64,000 nt of DNA from Chelydra serpentina (taxonomy: Eukaryota; Chordata; Testudines; Chelydridae). Every line of letters begins with the position of its first letter. Positions within the stretch are counted from its first letter, which is position 1. Below, in pieces: positions 45,441 through 55,947 of this stretch. The stretch lies in NCBI GenBank assembly GCA_037349315.1, contig JBAIAC010000068.1, forward strand, positions 17,761,001 through 17,825,000, written 5' to 3'. The notes below the pieces were generated by a model. The model was given only the letters and a program-made list of their open reading frames with translations. It had not been told where the DNA came from and ran no database searches. The translations under genes were made by a program, and so were the position numbers.

Positions 45441-45494
45441 TTTCCTGATCAGGAGAACAGCCTAAATAATGCTACAACTATGGGCACTTACCTC

Positions 45495-45540
45495 TGGAGC
45501 GATTGATCCAGCGCGGGTCGATTTATCGTGTCTAGTGAAG
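45495..45540. mobile_element. Harbinger MITE internal scrap
   Basis: 'gcgggtcgatttatcgtgtc' 'tagtgaag' matches the interior of the CpG-rich Harbinger MITEs. No ends remain. Confidence 0.45.
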
Positions 45541-45919
45541 AAAAAGAATCCCAAAAGTGCTGGAGCCTTTAAAGATTTGGATGTTTAGATTCACAGCCTA
45601 CGTTTTGGGTAATTGTCTTCAGTGAGCCAGACCTCCCTATAGCGTGAGTGTTTCCCAGTGCATTACTGTCCACTTACATTTCACACTGGTGACAGGAGAT
45701 AAGCCAGCTATCTCTACGACTACCAAACATCATGGGGACATGGTATGCAGGGCGGGAAAGGGCATCTCCTATAGTTTCACAAATCCGTAGAATTTATGAG
45801 CTATTCTGCATTTTATAAACGATACTTGTCATAGACGCTAGTGTTCCCTCCTGGTCTGCTATATTTTTATGGCAGTTTGGAAACGCTATAAACCCTCCTG
45901 TTGCAAAACACAATCTCTA
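45541..45919. other. unique-looking sequence
   Basis: No recognised element or exon. Confidence 0.4.
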
Positions 45920-46084
45920 AATAATGGAGGTTAGGAGCAAAGTTTTCCTGGGGTGAGACTATCCTGTAATTGCCCATTGTGAGGTTTCTTGCACCTTCAT
46001 CTGAAGCATCTGGAACTGGCCACTGTCAGAGACTAGACATCCACTTAGTCCAGTATCTTATTATGGTAACTCCTATGTTTTTAT
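45920..46084 (+). mobile_element. CR1 3'-end fragment
   Basis: 'gaggtttcttgcaccttcat' 'ctgaagcatctggaactggc' 'cactgtcagagactagaca' and 'ggtaactcctatgttttta' is the 3' UTR of another CR1 subfamily (as at 52595). It lies just upstream of the next CR1. Confidence 0.75.
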
Positions 46085-46114
46085 AAACTCAGTGACATAC
46101 TTTCTATACAAGCA

Positions 46115-46822
46115 TGGCAGCCAGTATCAAAGCGGAGTGCCCCAGGAGTCGGTCCTGGGGCTGGTTTTGTTCAACATCTTCATTAATGATCTGGATGATG
46201 GGATGGATTGCACCCGCAGGAGGTTCGCGGATGACACTAAGCTGGCGGGAGAGGTAGATACACTGGAGGGAAGGGATAGGGTCCAGAGTGACCTAGACAA
46301 ATTGCGGGATTGGGCCAAAAGAAATCTGATGAGGTTCAACAAGGACAAGTACAGAGTTCTGCACTTAAGACAGAAGAATTCCATGCACCGCTACAGGCTG
46401 GGGACAGACTGGCTAAGAGACAGTTCTGCAGAAAAGGACCTGGGGATTACAGTGGTCGAGAAACTGGATATGAGTCAATAGTGTGCCCTTGTTGCCAAGA
46501 AGGCTAACGGCATATTGGGCTGCATTAGTAGTAGCATTGCCAGCAGATTGAGGGAAGTGACTATTTCCCTCTATTTGGCACTGGTGGGGCCACATCTGGA
46601 GTACTGCATCCAGTTTTGGGCTCCCACTACAGAAGGGATGTGGACAAATTGTCCTCCACTGGGCTCTCTGCAATGAAAATGATTAGGGGGCTGGAGCACA
46701 TGACCTACGAGGAGAGGCTGAGTGAACTGGCCTTATTTAGTCTTATTTAGCAGAAGAGAAGAGTGAGGAGGGATTTGATAGTAGCCTTTAGCTACCTGAA
46801 GGGAGGTTCCAAAAGGGGATGG
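46115..46822 (+). pseudogene. CR1 ORF2 reverse transcriptase relic
   Basis: The frame to 46481 shows VPQES (VPQGS changed at the G), LFNIFINDLDDGMD and the catalytic FADD near 46230. It continues with SDLDKLRDWAKRNLMRFN and SSAEKDLGITV. A TAG at 46479-46481 ends it where the family reads Q-Q. Similar sequence continues to KMIRGLEHMTYEERLSEL-like codons, with a length change near 46640. A duplicated 'cttatttagtctt' near 46732-46750 adds damage. The thumb region is therefore broken and the copy inactive. Confidence 0.8.
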
Positions 46823-46830
46823 AGCTAGGC

Positions 46831-47353
46831 CAGAGGTGAGCAAACTGTGGCCCGTGGGACCCTCCTGCCTGGCCCTTGAGCTCTCAGCCTGGGAGGCTAG
46901 CCCCCAGCCCCTCCCCTGCTGTCCCCATCCCCCGCAGTCTCAGCTGGCCATGCTGCCAGCACTCTGGGTGGTGGGGCTGCGAGCTCCTGCCAGGCAGCAT
47001 GGCTGTGAGAGCCGCCGACCTGCCCAGTGCTCTATACTGCGTGGTGGCGTGGCTGGCTCCGGCCGGGGAGTCAGGGGAAAGGGAGCAGGGGGGGTTGGAG
47101 AGTGGGTGGGTTCCTGGGGGAGGTAGTTAGGGGCTGTGGGTCCTGGGAGGGGGGGGGGTCAGGGGACAAGGAGCAGGATGGGTTGGATGGGTCGGGGGCT
47201 CTCAGGGGGGCAGTCAGGGGGTGGGAAGTGGGAGGGGGCAGATAGGTCATGGGGGCCAGGCTGTTTGGGGAAGCACAGCCTTCCCTACTTGGCCCTCCAT
47301 ACAGTTTCAGAACCCCTATGTCGCCCTCAGGCCAAAAAGTTTGCCCACCCCTG
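46831..47353. mobile_element. GC-rich hAT MITE nested in CR1
   Basis: Ends CAGAGGTGAGCAAACT and, inwards, CAGGGGTGGGCAAACT. Flanked by a perfect 8-bp duplication AGCTAGGC (46823-46830 and 47354-47361). G-rich minisatellite-like units ('gtcaggggg') fill 47060-47230 and account for four overlapping chance frames. Confidence 0.9.
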
Positions 47354-47645
47354 AGCTAGGCTGTTCTCAGTGGTGGCAGATGACAGAACAAGGAGCAATG
47401 GTCTCAAGTTGCAGTGGGGGAGGTCTAGGTTGAATATTGGGGAAAACTATTTCATTAGGAGGGTGATGAAGCACTGGAATGGGTTACCTAGGGAGGTGGT
47501 GGAATCTCCATCCTAAGAGGTTTTCAAAGCCCGGCTTGACAAAGCCCTGGCTGCGATGATTTAGTTGGGGTCGGCCCTGGATCAGGGGGTTGGACTAGAT
47601 GACCTCCTGAGGTCTCTTCCAACCCTAATCTTCTATGATTCTGTG

Positions 47646-48532
47646 TATTTTTTTCCATTATGTATTTTTGGTGATGGTTTATTTTGAGTACCCTGTGTAA
47701 CTGTTGGAAAGCATTGTTCTCAGTTATAACTCAGTGGATTTTTGTCCCTTTCATTAATGCTCTCTATAGTTGCATCTTAGCTACTAAAGAGTATATAGAT
47801 TTTCCACCCTGCTTTTAATTCAATAGGTGTAGCTATCGAATGACTAGTGTAGCCTTAATTTATTATCTGATACCAGAACGTGAAATGACAAGCAGAGAGA
47901 AGAGAGACTTTCAAAGCATGAAATTAAAACCATTGGACTATGACTTAACTTACTACTTTCTTTCTTTTTTCTCATTTTGTTGCCATCAGTACCTTAATTC
48001 TGATCTTGATCCTATGGGATATTCTAGGGCATGTTTGGGCCCACTTGCATTTTGTTTTGGTGTTGTTTTTCTGCATTTATAATATGTGCAGTGCTAGGAA
48101 GTGGAGTCCCTGATTTATTGGCTATCCCTGCTAACATATGTGATGTTGGGTGACTTGCTGAGGTCATTAATTCCTGTCAAATGTCCAGCCCCAGATGTCA
48201 TTTAACTCGCTCAAGAGTTAGTGTTGATTAAACAGAAATGTCACTCCTTGATGCTAAATGATAAAAGCCAAATGATCCTCTCTGCTTCCATGAGGGGAGG
48301 GGATGAAAATCCAGTAGATCCAGTAAGGGAGAGACATAAAAGGAGGGAGAACTGGCTTTGTGATATCTCTCTCCACTGCGTGAGAGTCAGGAACCCTACT
48401 GAGCTGTGAAGGATCATAAACTATTTGTATAGTAATCCTCTATCTTCAAGAACTTATTTTTTTCCCGTCCAGCACCTATAATTCAACAAGCCAAAAATGT
48501 AGCTATCTTAACATGCTATCAATTTGGGAGTT
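47646..48532. other. unique-looking sequence
   Basis: No recognised element or exon. Confidence 0.4.
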
Positions 48533-48650
48533 AGAGAGGAAGGATGGTCTTGTGGGTAAAACACTCAAGAGATCTGTCTTCCATTCCTCGCTCTGCTGCT
48601 CTGTGTGTTAGATAGGGCCAGTCACTTCCCCACTCTGTGCCTCAGTTCTG
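48533..48650 (+). mobile_element. MIR-type SINE, left part (split copy)
   Basis: 'gaaggatggtcttgtgggta' 'ctcgctctgctgctctgtgt' 'cccactctgtgcctcagttc' is the MIR head and core. The continuation is at 49194. Confidence 0.7.
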
Positions 48651-49193
48651 TTGCATTCGCAGCTCAGGAACAGAGGTTGGATAAAAAACATAAAATACGC
48701 TCTGTGGAAGGTTGCAACTTCACACATCACTTTATTTCTTAGAATTCAAAACTGGACTATGCAAGAACTGAAAACGGAGAGAAAGCAGGCTGCTCTCTAA
48801 GCTAGCCCTTTACCCTGACTACTGAGGGTATGTCTACACTGCAGTAAAACACCCACAGCGGGCCTGTGTCAGCTGACTCAGGCTGCAGGGCTATACATTT
48901 GCAGTGTAGATGCTTGGGCTGGAGCCAGGACTCTGGGACCCTGTGAGAAGGTCCCAGGAGCCTGTGCCCCATCCCAAGCCTGAACATCTACAGTGCAATT
49001 CTAAAGCCCTACAACGGGAGCCACAGGCCAGCCCCATGTGTTTTTATTGCAGCGCAGACATACCCTGAAAGACCCAGCTCTCTCTTTTCCCTACAGAGCC
49101 TCCTAGGCGGCAAGCAGGACTAGAAAACCACTGAGAATTTAAAGAGAGAGCGTATAACGTTAACACAGTTCTCAATACGCAAACTGAAAATTC
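48651..49193. mobile_element. unidentified insert splitting a MIR
   Basis: The MIR is interrupted between 'cctcagttc' and 'ggtaaaacggggattatg'. The insert is about 540 bp, of which 240 bp is a Harbinger MITE (48826-49065). The remaining 300 bp matches no family I know. I find no clear end repeats or duplication. Confidence 0.45.
48826..49065. mobile_element. PIF/Harbinger-type MITE
   Basis: Ends GGGTATGTCTACACTGCA and, inwards, GGGTATGTCTGCGCTGCA, with TGA on both sides (48823-48825 and 49066-49068). 240 bp, no coding content. Confidence 0.9.
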
Positions 49194-49320
49194 ATCGTCG
49201 GTAAAACGGGGATTATGCTTGCTTTCACCCAGCCCTGTGTGTATCATATCTATTTAGACCGTAAGTTCTTGGTGCAAGGAATGTCTTTTACTATGAGTAT
49301 GTACAACATGCGTTGGTATC
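49194..49320 (+). mobile_element. MIR-type SINE, right part with L2-like tail
   Basis: 'ggtaaaacggggattatgc' then 'tatctatttagaccgtaag' 'ttcttggtgcaaggaatgtc' is the MIR core end and tail, continuing the copy at 48533. Confidence 0.65.
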
Positions 49321-49828
49321 ATAGACTGTGGCCTCCAAGGGCTATAGTAATTTATTTTATCAGGCAGGTAACTTCTGTGTGTACATTATCTACTGTATAT
49401 GAGGTACTTCTAAAGTGCTTATTATCTTGGCATAAAAATGCCAGACATAACTATGACCAAAAATACCCCCAAAAAGGGAGATTTTCTTCCTTATCCTTAT
49501 TCTTCTTTTACCCTAGAGGAGAAGATTGACTGACTGGCCCCTAGCATTTGTCAGATAAATGGTTATTTTTGAAACATACAATCTCGCAATTTGCATGAGA
49601 ACTTGTTTTCTTTATTCCATCTCCCCCGCTCCTTTCAGTTATCTCTAAGGAAGTGTATGCATTCTAACCACTGCATGAGTGGGATAAATGTCCAAAGTCT
49701 AGTTTAAGGTTATGGTTTTCAAAAGTGACCATTGATTTTTGGGGTGCCCAATGAGACACTTAAATGGATTTAATTTTCAAAGGTTGGGTGAGTAGCACTT
49801 TGTGGGATTCAGGCCCCTCTCAGGTGTC
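49321..49828. other. unique-looking sequence
   Basis: No recognised element or exon. Confidence 0.4.
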
Positions 49829-49831
49829 TGA

Positions 49832-50117
49832 GGGTATGTCTATACTTACCCATCGCGTCGGAGGCGCGGGATCGATGTTCTGGGTTCGATTTATCGCGTC
49901 TTGTCAAGATGCGATAAATCGAACCAGGAAGTGCTCCCTCGTCGATGCTGGTAATCCAGCTCGACGAGTGGAGTAGGCGGAGTCGATGGGGGAGCCTGCG
50001 CGCCGCGTCTGGACCACAGGTAAGTTCAAACTAAGGTACTTCGACTTCAGCTACGTTATTAACGTAGCTGAAGTTGCGTATCTTAGTTCGACAGGGGGGG
50101 TTAGTGTAGACCTGGGC
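49832..50117. mobile_element. CpG-rich PIF/Harbinger MITE, copy 2
   Basis: Near copy of 29901-30178. Ends GGGTATGTCTATACTTACC and, inwards, GCCCAGGTCTACACTAACC. Flanks TGA (49829-49831) and TAA (50118-50120) differ by one base. The 43-bp palindrome lies at 49883-49925 with one arm mismatch. Most differences from copy 1 are transitions, many at CpG. It keeps an extra 'ttcgacttcagctacg' segment. Confidence 0.85.
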
Positions 50118-50120
50118 TAA

Positions 50121-51113
50121 GATTGGAGATTTTAAATGGTCAGTTACTTTTGATAATTTGGCCCTAAACCTATACTAGTTACTAGTAAGAAATTGAATAT
50201 AATATTAAACCAACCCTGTCTTGCCTTGTCAATTCCAGTTGGCTCATGTAATGTGATATAAAAGGGCACAAGGCAAATTAGATTTTAATTCTTAGGCACA
50301 ATAAAGCCTTAAGATTCAAACTTAACTGTGACGTTCTTATGGGTTTGAGCCCCAACTCTTATATTGTGGGATAAAATCTGATCTCCTTTATCCCAATGTA
50401 ATTCTGGCATTCCAAGGCTATGCTTCCTCTGGCTATGTTTGTCAGATGGGCCACCTGCCTCTGAACATGGCAGCGCTGCCTGTTAGCTGTGGTGGTGATG
50501 GTGGCGGCTCCTAGTTGACCTTATCTGTAACCAGGGCTCCCCTGGGCAGCGAGGAGTTGAGGCTGACTATGTGTAAATGGCTAGGAAGTGCTGCATTTCT
50601 GTTCTCTGGCTTCTACCATGGCAAGAGGGGTCCTGCAGAGGCCCTGAAAATACCTCCCATTAAAATCTTCACAGTATCTGTATACCAGCTACCACCCGGT
50701 TATTTTGGTGTGAAGGAGTTAAGGAGCACACTTCTTACCTGAGAGAGCCTCTGATTCACTGATTTCATTATCAGGTTCTTGTCCTACCCCTAGTTTGAGT
50801 TCTCTGGTTGATTATCCAGTTGTAACTATAAGCAAGGAGTAAGCAATGCCTCCTGTGAATCAAGGACTGGACAATCCTCTCATCGTGATTCATAATAGGC
50901 ATCTGGGCTGTCCTCTTGTATCTACTTACCTTACACAGGGAGATAAAGCTATGTGGTTCTATCTTTCCCAGGGTTGTTAGCAGAGCCTGTTCTCTGCTGA
51001 GAGCATTGACTGTCCTTAGGGAAGTTAGTGGATATGATGTTTAAAGGTATTTCAGAAATCAAACGGTCTTTGATTTCAAGGTTATGCTGTGTATGTGATG
51101 GTGGGGTTATGGC
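50121..51113. other. unique-looking sequence
   Basis: No recognised element or exon. Confidence 0.4.
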
Positions 51114-51278
51114 CACTGTTCCCTCTAAGCTGTGCGCATGTGCACACACACACACAGATCCTAAACCCCGCGCACATGGCAAAACATTACGTGCACAAAA
51201 ATTTGCACAGAAGCACTACAACTTGCATAGAAGAAATTTTTTGCGCACACGACCTGTCAAAAATTAGAGGGAACATTG
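51114..51278. mobile_element. short TIR DNA-transposon relic
   Basis: Left end CACTGTTCCCTCTAA and, inwards from the right, CAATGTTCCCTCTAA are inverted repeats with one mismatch. TATGGC occurs just outside both ends, within a possible 8-bp duplication (GTTATGGC and GGTATGGC) that depends on the exact right boundary. Probably hAT-like. The interior has a CA run. Confidence 0.65.
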
Positions 51279-52594
51279 GTATGGCAGATTTGGCAAGAGT
51301 CCAACTATTCTATTCTAAGTATTACCCCTTAGTGTCTCTTAATATCTGCTAATCATAACAGGGTGCTTAGCATCTCTTCTGATCCAGATCCACTTAACGG
51401 CTCGGGTGTCAGATTTACACCCATCAGTACTGAGCCTGGTATGTACCCCAAAGGTGATGCCAACTCCCAAACCAGTCTTGCTATTCCCTCCCATACCTCT
51501 GAGGTTAGTAGGCAGCCTTATGAGTCTCCACATGTTGCTTTATCCACTCAACCCAGTCTAATTGAAACCACCCCTGATTGAAGAATAAGACATTTCTAAG
51601 CACTTTTGACCTGTGGTCCTTGTTTTTAAAACCTCTCTAGGGAAAAGGTTGCATCACAGGCCCATTTGCAATGCCCTATGTATGTACTACTGGAGTTTTA
51701 TTCTTTACCCAGTAACTACATTCTAAAGATTAAAAAGAATCTCTAATACAGGACCATGAGAGAGTTAAAGGTGGTGTTTCGAGATTGGTGGGTGGGTAAA
51801 AAACCTGGAGCGAGAGAACTCTTCTAAGCTATAGAGGCCATTCAATAGAAAAAGTCAAAAGGAAACCGCTTATAAACATACGTCCAGAAAGAATCTCTGA
51901 TCCTTTTTAACAACAAAATAAATTACCAGATCACCCAAGGAAATCTTGCTGGACTGTTTAGGTGAAACCAAACAGCCTGGTCTCAGACCCTCTTGCTCAA
52001 GACCCAAAAGACACCCAGAGGACTGAAGACCACCATATTCAGAGAATTAGGCCTAATCATAAAGTTTTTCATGGCAAATTTTCAGCTGGGGCTCTAGAAA
52101 GGGAGGTGAATTGACTAGATGGGCCTGATGGGGATTCCAGTAAAGCTTCTATCAAATCTGTCAGGTGGAATACCGCTGGGTATAAAAGTAAATCCTGGGA
52201 TTTGGATTTTCTGGAATTATTTAGCTCAATTTGATTTCATTCAAGAAACGTGCCTTTCCAAGGATGAGTCTGTTTATTTACAAGGGTTTGAATTTTTTTT
52301 TAGAGGGGGATGCTAAGCATGCAAACAGGGATAGACCTGAGAGTGGTCTGGCCCCTCTTGTTCCACTAAATTAAAGTAATAGCAAGTTAACATCTGGCAA
52401 TCCCTACTTCCAGGCCAGGAGCTGAGAATTTAAAGAAAAACACCAAATATTTTCAGACAGAGTGGCAACACTGGACATCAGGTACATTTTAAGAGCCTTT
52501 GCCTCGTTTTCAGGACTTTAAGTTGGAAGTACTTTTTAAAAGAATGTACTTTACCAAGTGTCCCCACATTTGAAAACCCCATTGAAAGGATTAA
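51279..52594. other. unique-looking sequence
   Basis: No recognised element or exon. Confidence 0.4.
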
Positions 52595-52905
52595 TCATAG
52601 CTACCAAGAGCTTAGTAAGATTCAGAAAAGGACTAGACATGGATATTGATAAAATGTATCCACTGTTACAATTGCCAGGATAACAGAGAATGTAAGGGAT
52701 ATAAACCCTCATGTTTCAAGGCATAAACCAACCACAAACTGTTGGATACTAGTAGGAAGCGTTTCCTATGAGGAGACTATTCTTTGTGGTCCACTTCAGA
52801 ATTTCTTGCATCTACCTCTAAAGCATCTTGTACTGGCTGCTGTTAGTAGGAGGCCAAGTTACACAACTGGTCTGATCAATATGGCAATTCTATGATTTTA
52901 AAATA
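52595..52905 (+). mobile_element. CR1 3'-end fragment
   Basis: 'aaaaggactagacatggata' 'gggatataaaccctcatgtt' 'gcatctacctctaaagcatc' 'actggtctgatcaatatggc' 'aattctatgatttta' is a CR1 3' UTR, the same subfamily as at 45920. Confidence 0.75.
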
Positions 52906-54068
52906 AGATGTTCTAAATCAGACAGACAGAAACCAAAATGCTGGATCTGAATAATCCCCAGTTTAGGCGGAAGTTCACATCCAGTTGCTAACTTGGTAGC
53001 TGGGCCTAAACAACATATCAATACCAAATCCAGTCACTGCCAAGCTTGAAGAAAGTTGATATCCGGGCCTTCATTCAAACTTTGAAACTCAAGCTGATTG
53101 CTAAAATGTGTGGGAGTTTGTGGGCTTCACCCCCCAACAACTGAATCGTACTTGGAAGAACATCATGGCTTAAACTAGTTTCACAAACTCACATTCTTGC
53201 TGGAAGACCCCCAAAAGCTTTGTAAAATCTTGAAGTCCATGAGGTTTCCTCACCCTTCAGATGGTTTTTCACATGGTTTCAGTCTGTTAGGAAAGTCATT
53301 CATTGAATGAAGCTGCCTGTTTTCATAGCTTCTTGAACAAAGAGAACCTGATTCATTCCTAAACTGAAAGATCTCTCTTAAATGCAGACCTATAATGTGC
53401 ACTATGGCTACCAAGGTAACCCCAGACATAGACTGAGCAGAAGTTTTCTAAAATGAAGAGAAATTAATCAACTGGTTAATCCAGAAACATTAAGCTGCAA
53501 CATTTCTGACTAGCTCGTCTCCCTCCAGTAGGGCAATTCCTATTTCTGCCCAGTCATGTGCAGTAGCTACTTGTGAATGAAAGTAATACCCAGAATCCTC
53601 TGTGTCTCCTTTAAAAGACTGCTGTAGCTATTGCAAATTATAGGACGCATTTGTGGACTGAACACAGGGACTAGGTTATGTCCTGGGAAGAAGGGCACAA
53701 CATGTGGCCAATAGGGGGAAGTAAATGTGTGGTGGTGGGTGTGGGTGTGGTTTTTTTCTTTTCTTGCATGACTGGAATCAATTTTTGTGAGATCAAATTT
53801 TTAGCTGGAAGGGCCTTAGTGTATTGGAAGGATCTTAACGCCATTCATTCAGTCGAAAATTGATTTTTTTCAACAATAATGCAATGAAGATGCATGTGTA
53901 TATAATATGTATACTGCTCTTCCTTCTACTGGGTGGAATCAGAACTTCTCAAGGGTGTAAGTGGACTGACATAAAATAGAAATTTTAATTTTGGGTCAAG
54001 CATAAGGGGCCTGTGCTTTTGGAGCTGGAGGAGATGCATCTTCTCATAACGGTAACATTCCAAATAGG
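52906..54068. other. unique-looking sequence
   Basis: No recognised element or exon. Confidence 0.4.
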
Positions 54069-54073
54069 CATGG

Positions 54074-54974
54074 TGTCATAAATATAAAGGGAAGGGGGAG
54101 AGGGTCTGATGCAGTGCTATAAAATCCTCTTACCAGTAAAGGGTTAAGAAATGCAGGTAGCCAGGCTGACACCTGACCGGACTGGCATCTGACCAATAAG
54201 GGGACAAGATACTTTCAAATCTTGGGAGGGGGGAAGGTTTTGTGTGTGGCTCTTTGTCTGAGTCAGAGAGATCTTGGAGACAGAAAGGAAATCAGTCTTC
54301 TCTGAACCAACCCTCCCTGTTCTAAAGTAAGTTAGTCAGCATTGCGAATAGGTTTTGTTGGTTTTGCTTGGTGAACTTTCCCTGGGTTAGAGGGAGGGGT
54401 TATTCCTGTTTTTCTGTAACATTAAGGTTTTGTCCAGATGGGGAATCCCTCTGAGTTTGGATATTGAGTGCTTGCATCCGAAGAAGTGGGTATTGACCCA
54501 CGAAAGCTTATGCTTCAATACCTCTGTTAGTCTATAAGGTGCCACAGGACCCTTTGTCGCTCCTGTAAAACAGTTACCATTCTGATTTTACAGAGATGAT
54601 TTTTACCTTCTTTGTTTTAATAATATTCTTCTTTTAAGAAGCTGACTGGTTTCTATGGTTCTAAGACCCCGGGGGTAGGTTTTTAGATCACTGTGTAACC
54701 AATTGGTTAGGAGATTATTCTCAAACTACCCAGGAAAGGGGGTGTACGAGCTTGAGAGGGTATTTTGGGGGGAAGAGGAACTTCAAGTGGTTCCTTTCCC
54801 AGGTTCCTGTTTAAAACACTTGATGGTGGCAGCGAGAGAAGCATTTCTCAGGGTGCAGGGAATTTTGTACCTTGGGGGTTTTAACCTAAGCTGGTAGAAA
54901 TAAGCTTAGGAGATCTTTCATGCGGGTCCCCATGTCTGTACTCTAGAGTTCAGAGTGGGGAGGGAACGCTGACA
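54074..54974 (+). mobile_element. solo LTR of an endogenous retrovirus-like element
   Basis: Starts TGTCATAAATATAAAGGG and ends GAACGCTGACA, so the ends are TGTCA...TGACA. A perfect 5-bp duplication CATGG flanks it (54069-54073 and 54975-54979). No second LTR or internal genes are present, which fits recombination between the two LTRs of an old provirus. Length is 901 bp, including a nested retroposon (54471-54560). The 64-codon frame inside is not a gene. Orientation is by resemblance to a known turtle LTR and is moderately sure. Confidence 0.85.
54471..54560 (+). mobile_element. hairpin-bearing retroposon nested in LTR
   Basis: Nearly identical to the 3' part of the insert at 2992: 'cttgcatccgaagaagtgg', the stem GTGGG-TATTGA-CCCAC, CGAAAGC, then 'ctataaggtgccacaggac' 'cctttgtcgc'. 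5'-truncated. No clear target duplication. The hairpin core is at 54474-54514. Confidence 0.7.
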
Positions 54975-55202
54975 CATGGTGTAAAGCACAGTGATAGCCT
55001 TGAAATTCCTAGGTGACTGTAGATTTGTAATAACACTCCTGGGTAGCTCTTGCTGTGTGGTTAATCCATGTATAAACCCTAGAAAATACAGCGACATGTG
55101 CTATAGAAATGTCTTCAGAGAGTCAGGTTAAACCACACTTGTGCATAACCGATTCATCATGACTTTCTGGCATCAACATAGATCTTCCTATGTGGTCTTC
55201 CT

Positions 55203-55867
55203 TCCACTTAGGCAGGAACAATCAGTTGCACACATACAATATGGGAAATGACTGCCTAGGAAGGAGTACTGCGGAAAGGGATCTGGGGGTCATAGTGGGT
55301 CACAAGCTACATATGAGTCAACAGTGTAGTGCTGTTGCAAAAAAAGCAAACATCATTCTGGGATGTATTAGCAGGAGTATTGTAAGCAAGACACAAGAAG
55401 TAATTATTTCGCTCTACTCTGCACTGATTAGGCCTCAGCTGGAGTATTGTGTCCAGTTCTGGGTGCCACATTTCAGGAAAGCTGTGGACAAATTGGAGAA
55501 AGTCCAGAGAAGAGCAACAAAAATTATTATAGGTCTAGAAAACATGACCTATGAGGGAATATTTAATAAATTGGGTTTGTTTAGTCTGGAGAAGAGAAGT
55601 CTGAGAGTGGACATAACAGTTTTCAAGTACATAAAAGGTTGTTACAAGGAGGAGGGAGAAAAATTGTTCTTCTTGGCCTCTGAGGCTAGGACAAGAAGCA
55701 ATGGGCTTAAATTGCAGCAAGGGTGGTTTAAGTTGGACATTAGGAAAAACTTCCTAACTGTCAGAGTGGTTAAGCACTGGAATAAATTGCCTAGGGAGGT
55801 TGTGGAATCTCCATCATTGGGGATTTTTAAGAGCAGGTTGGACAAACACCTGTCAGGGATGGTGTAG
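55203..55867 (+). pseudogene. CR1 ORF2 C-terminal part, frame still open
   Basis: About 220 codons stay open to the native stop. Visible blocks are HLGRNNQLHTYNMGNDCLG, STAERDLGVIVGHKLHMSQQ, LIRPQLEYCVQFWVPHF, KVQRRATKIIIGLENMTYE and LFSLEKRSLRVDITVFKYIK. The end block is [12 protein letters not shown]. This is the region after the catalytic palm of CR1 reverse transcriptase. The endonuclease and FADD regions are missing, so it is a dead 5' truncation despite the open frame. Codons upstream of about 55203 are not CR1. Confidence 0.85.
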
Positions 55868-55947
55868 ATAATACTTAGTCCTGCCTTGAGTGCAGGGGAT
55901 TGGACTAGATGGCCTCTCAAGGTCCCTTCCAGTTCTATGATTCTATA
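55203..55947 (+). mobile_element. CR1 LINE 3' part
   Basis: 5'-truncated copy running through the ORF2 C-terminal region and 3' UTR to 'tccagttctatgattctata' (55928-55947). It is the reference copy used here to align the split CR1s at 32872 and 41000. Confidence 0.9.

Larger units (their letters stand above)
46115..47645 (+). mobile_element. CR1 LINE, 5'-truncated, with nested hAT
   Basis: Runs from the reverse-transcriptase region to 'aaccctaatcttctatgatt' near 47643. The hAT MITE at 46831-47353 interrupts it within the C-terminal coding part. Removing it joins 'ggatggagctaggc' to 'tgttctcagtggtggcagat'. Confidence 0.9.

Noticed and set aside
46836..47433. Four overlapping frames of 70-96 codons
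   Set aside because: They lie in the G-rich interior of the hAT MITE nested in a CR1.
54703..54897. 64-codon frame
   Set aside because: It lies inside the solo LTR and matches no viral or host protein I recognise.
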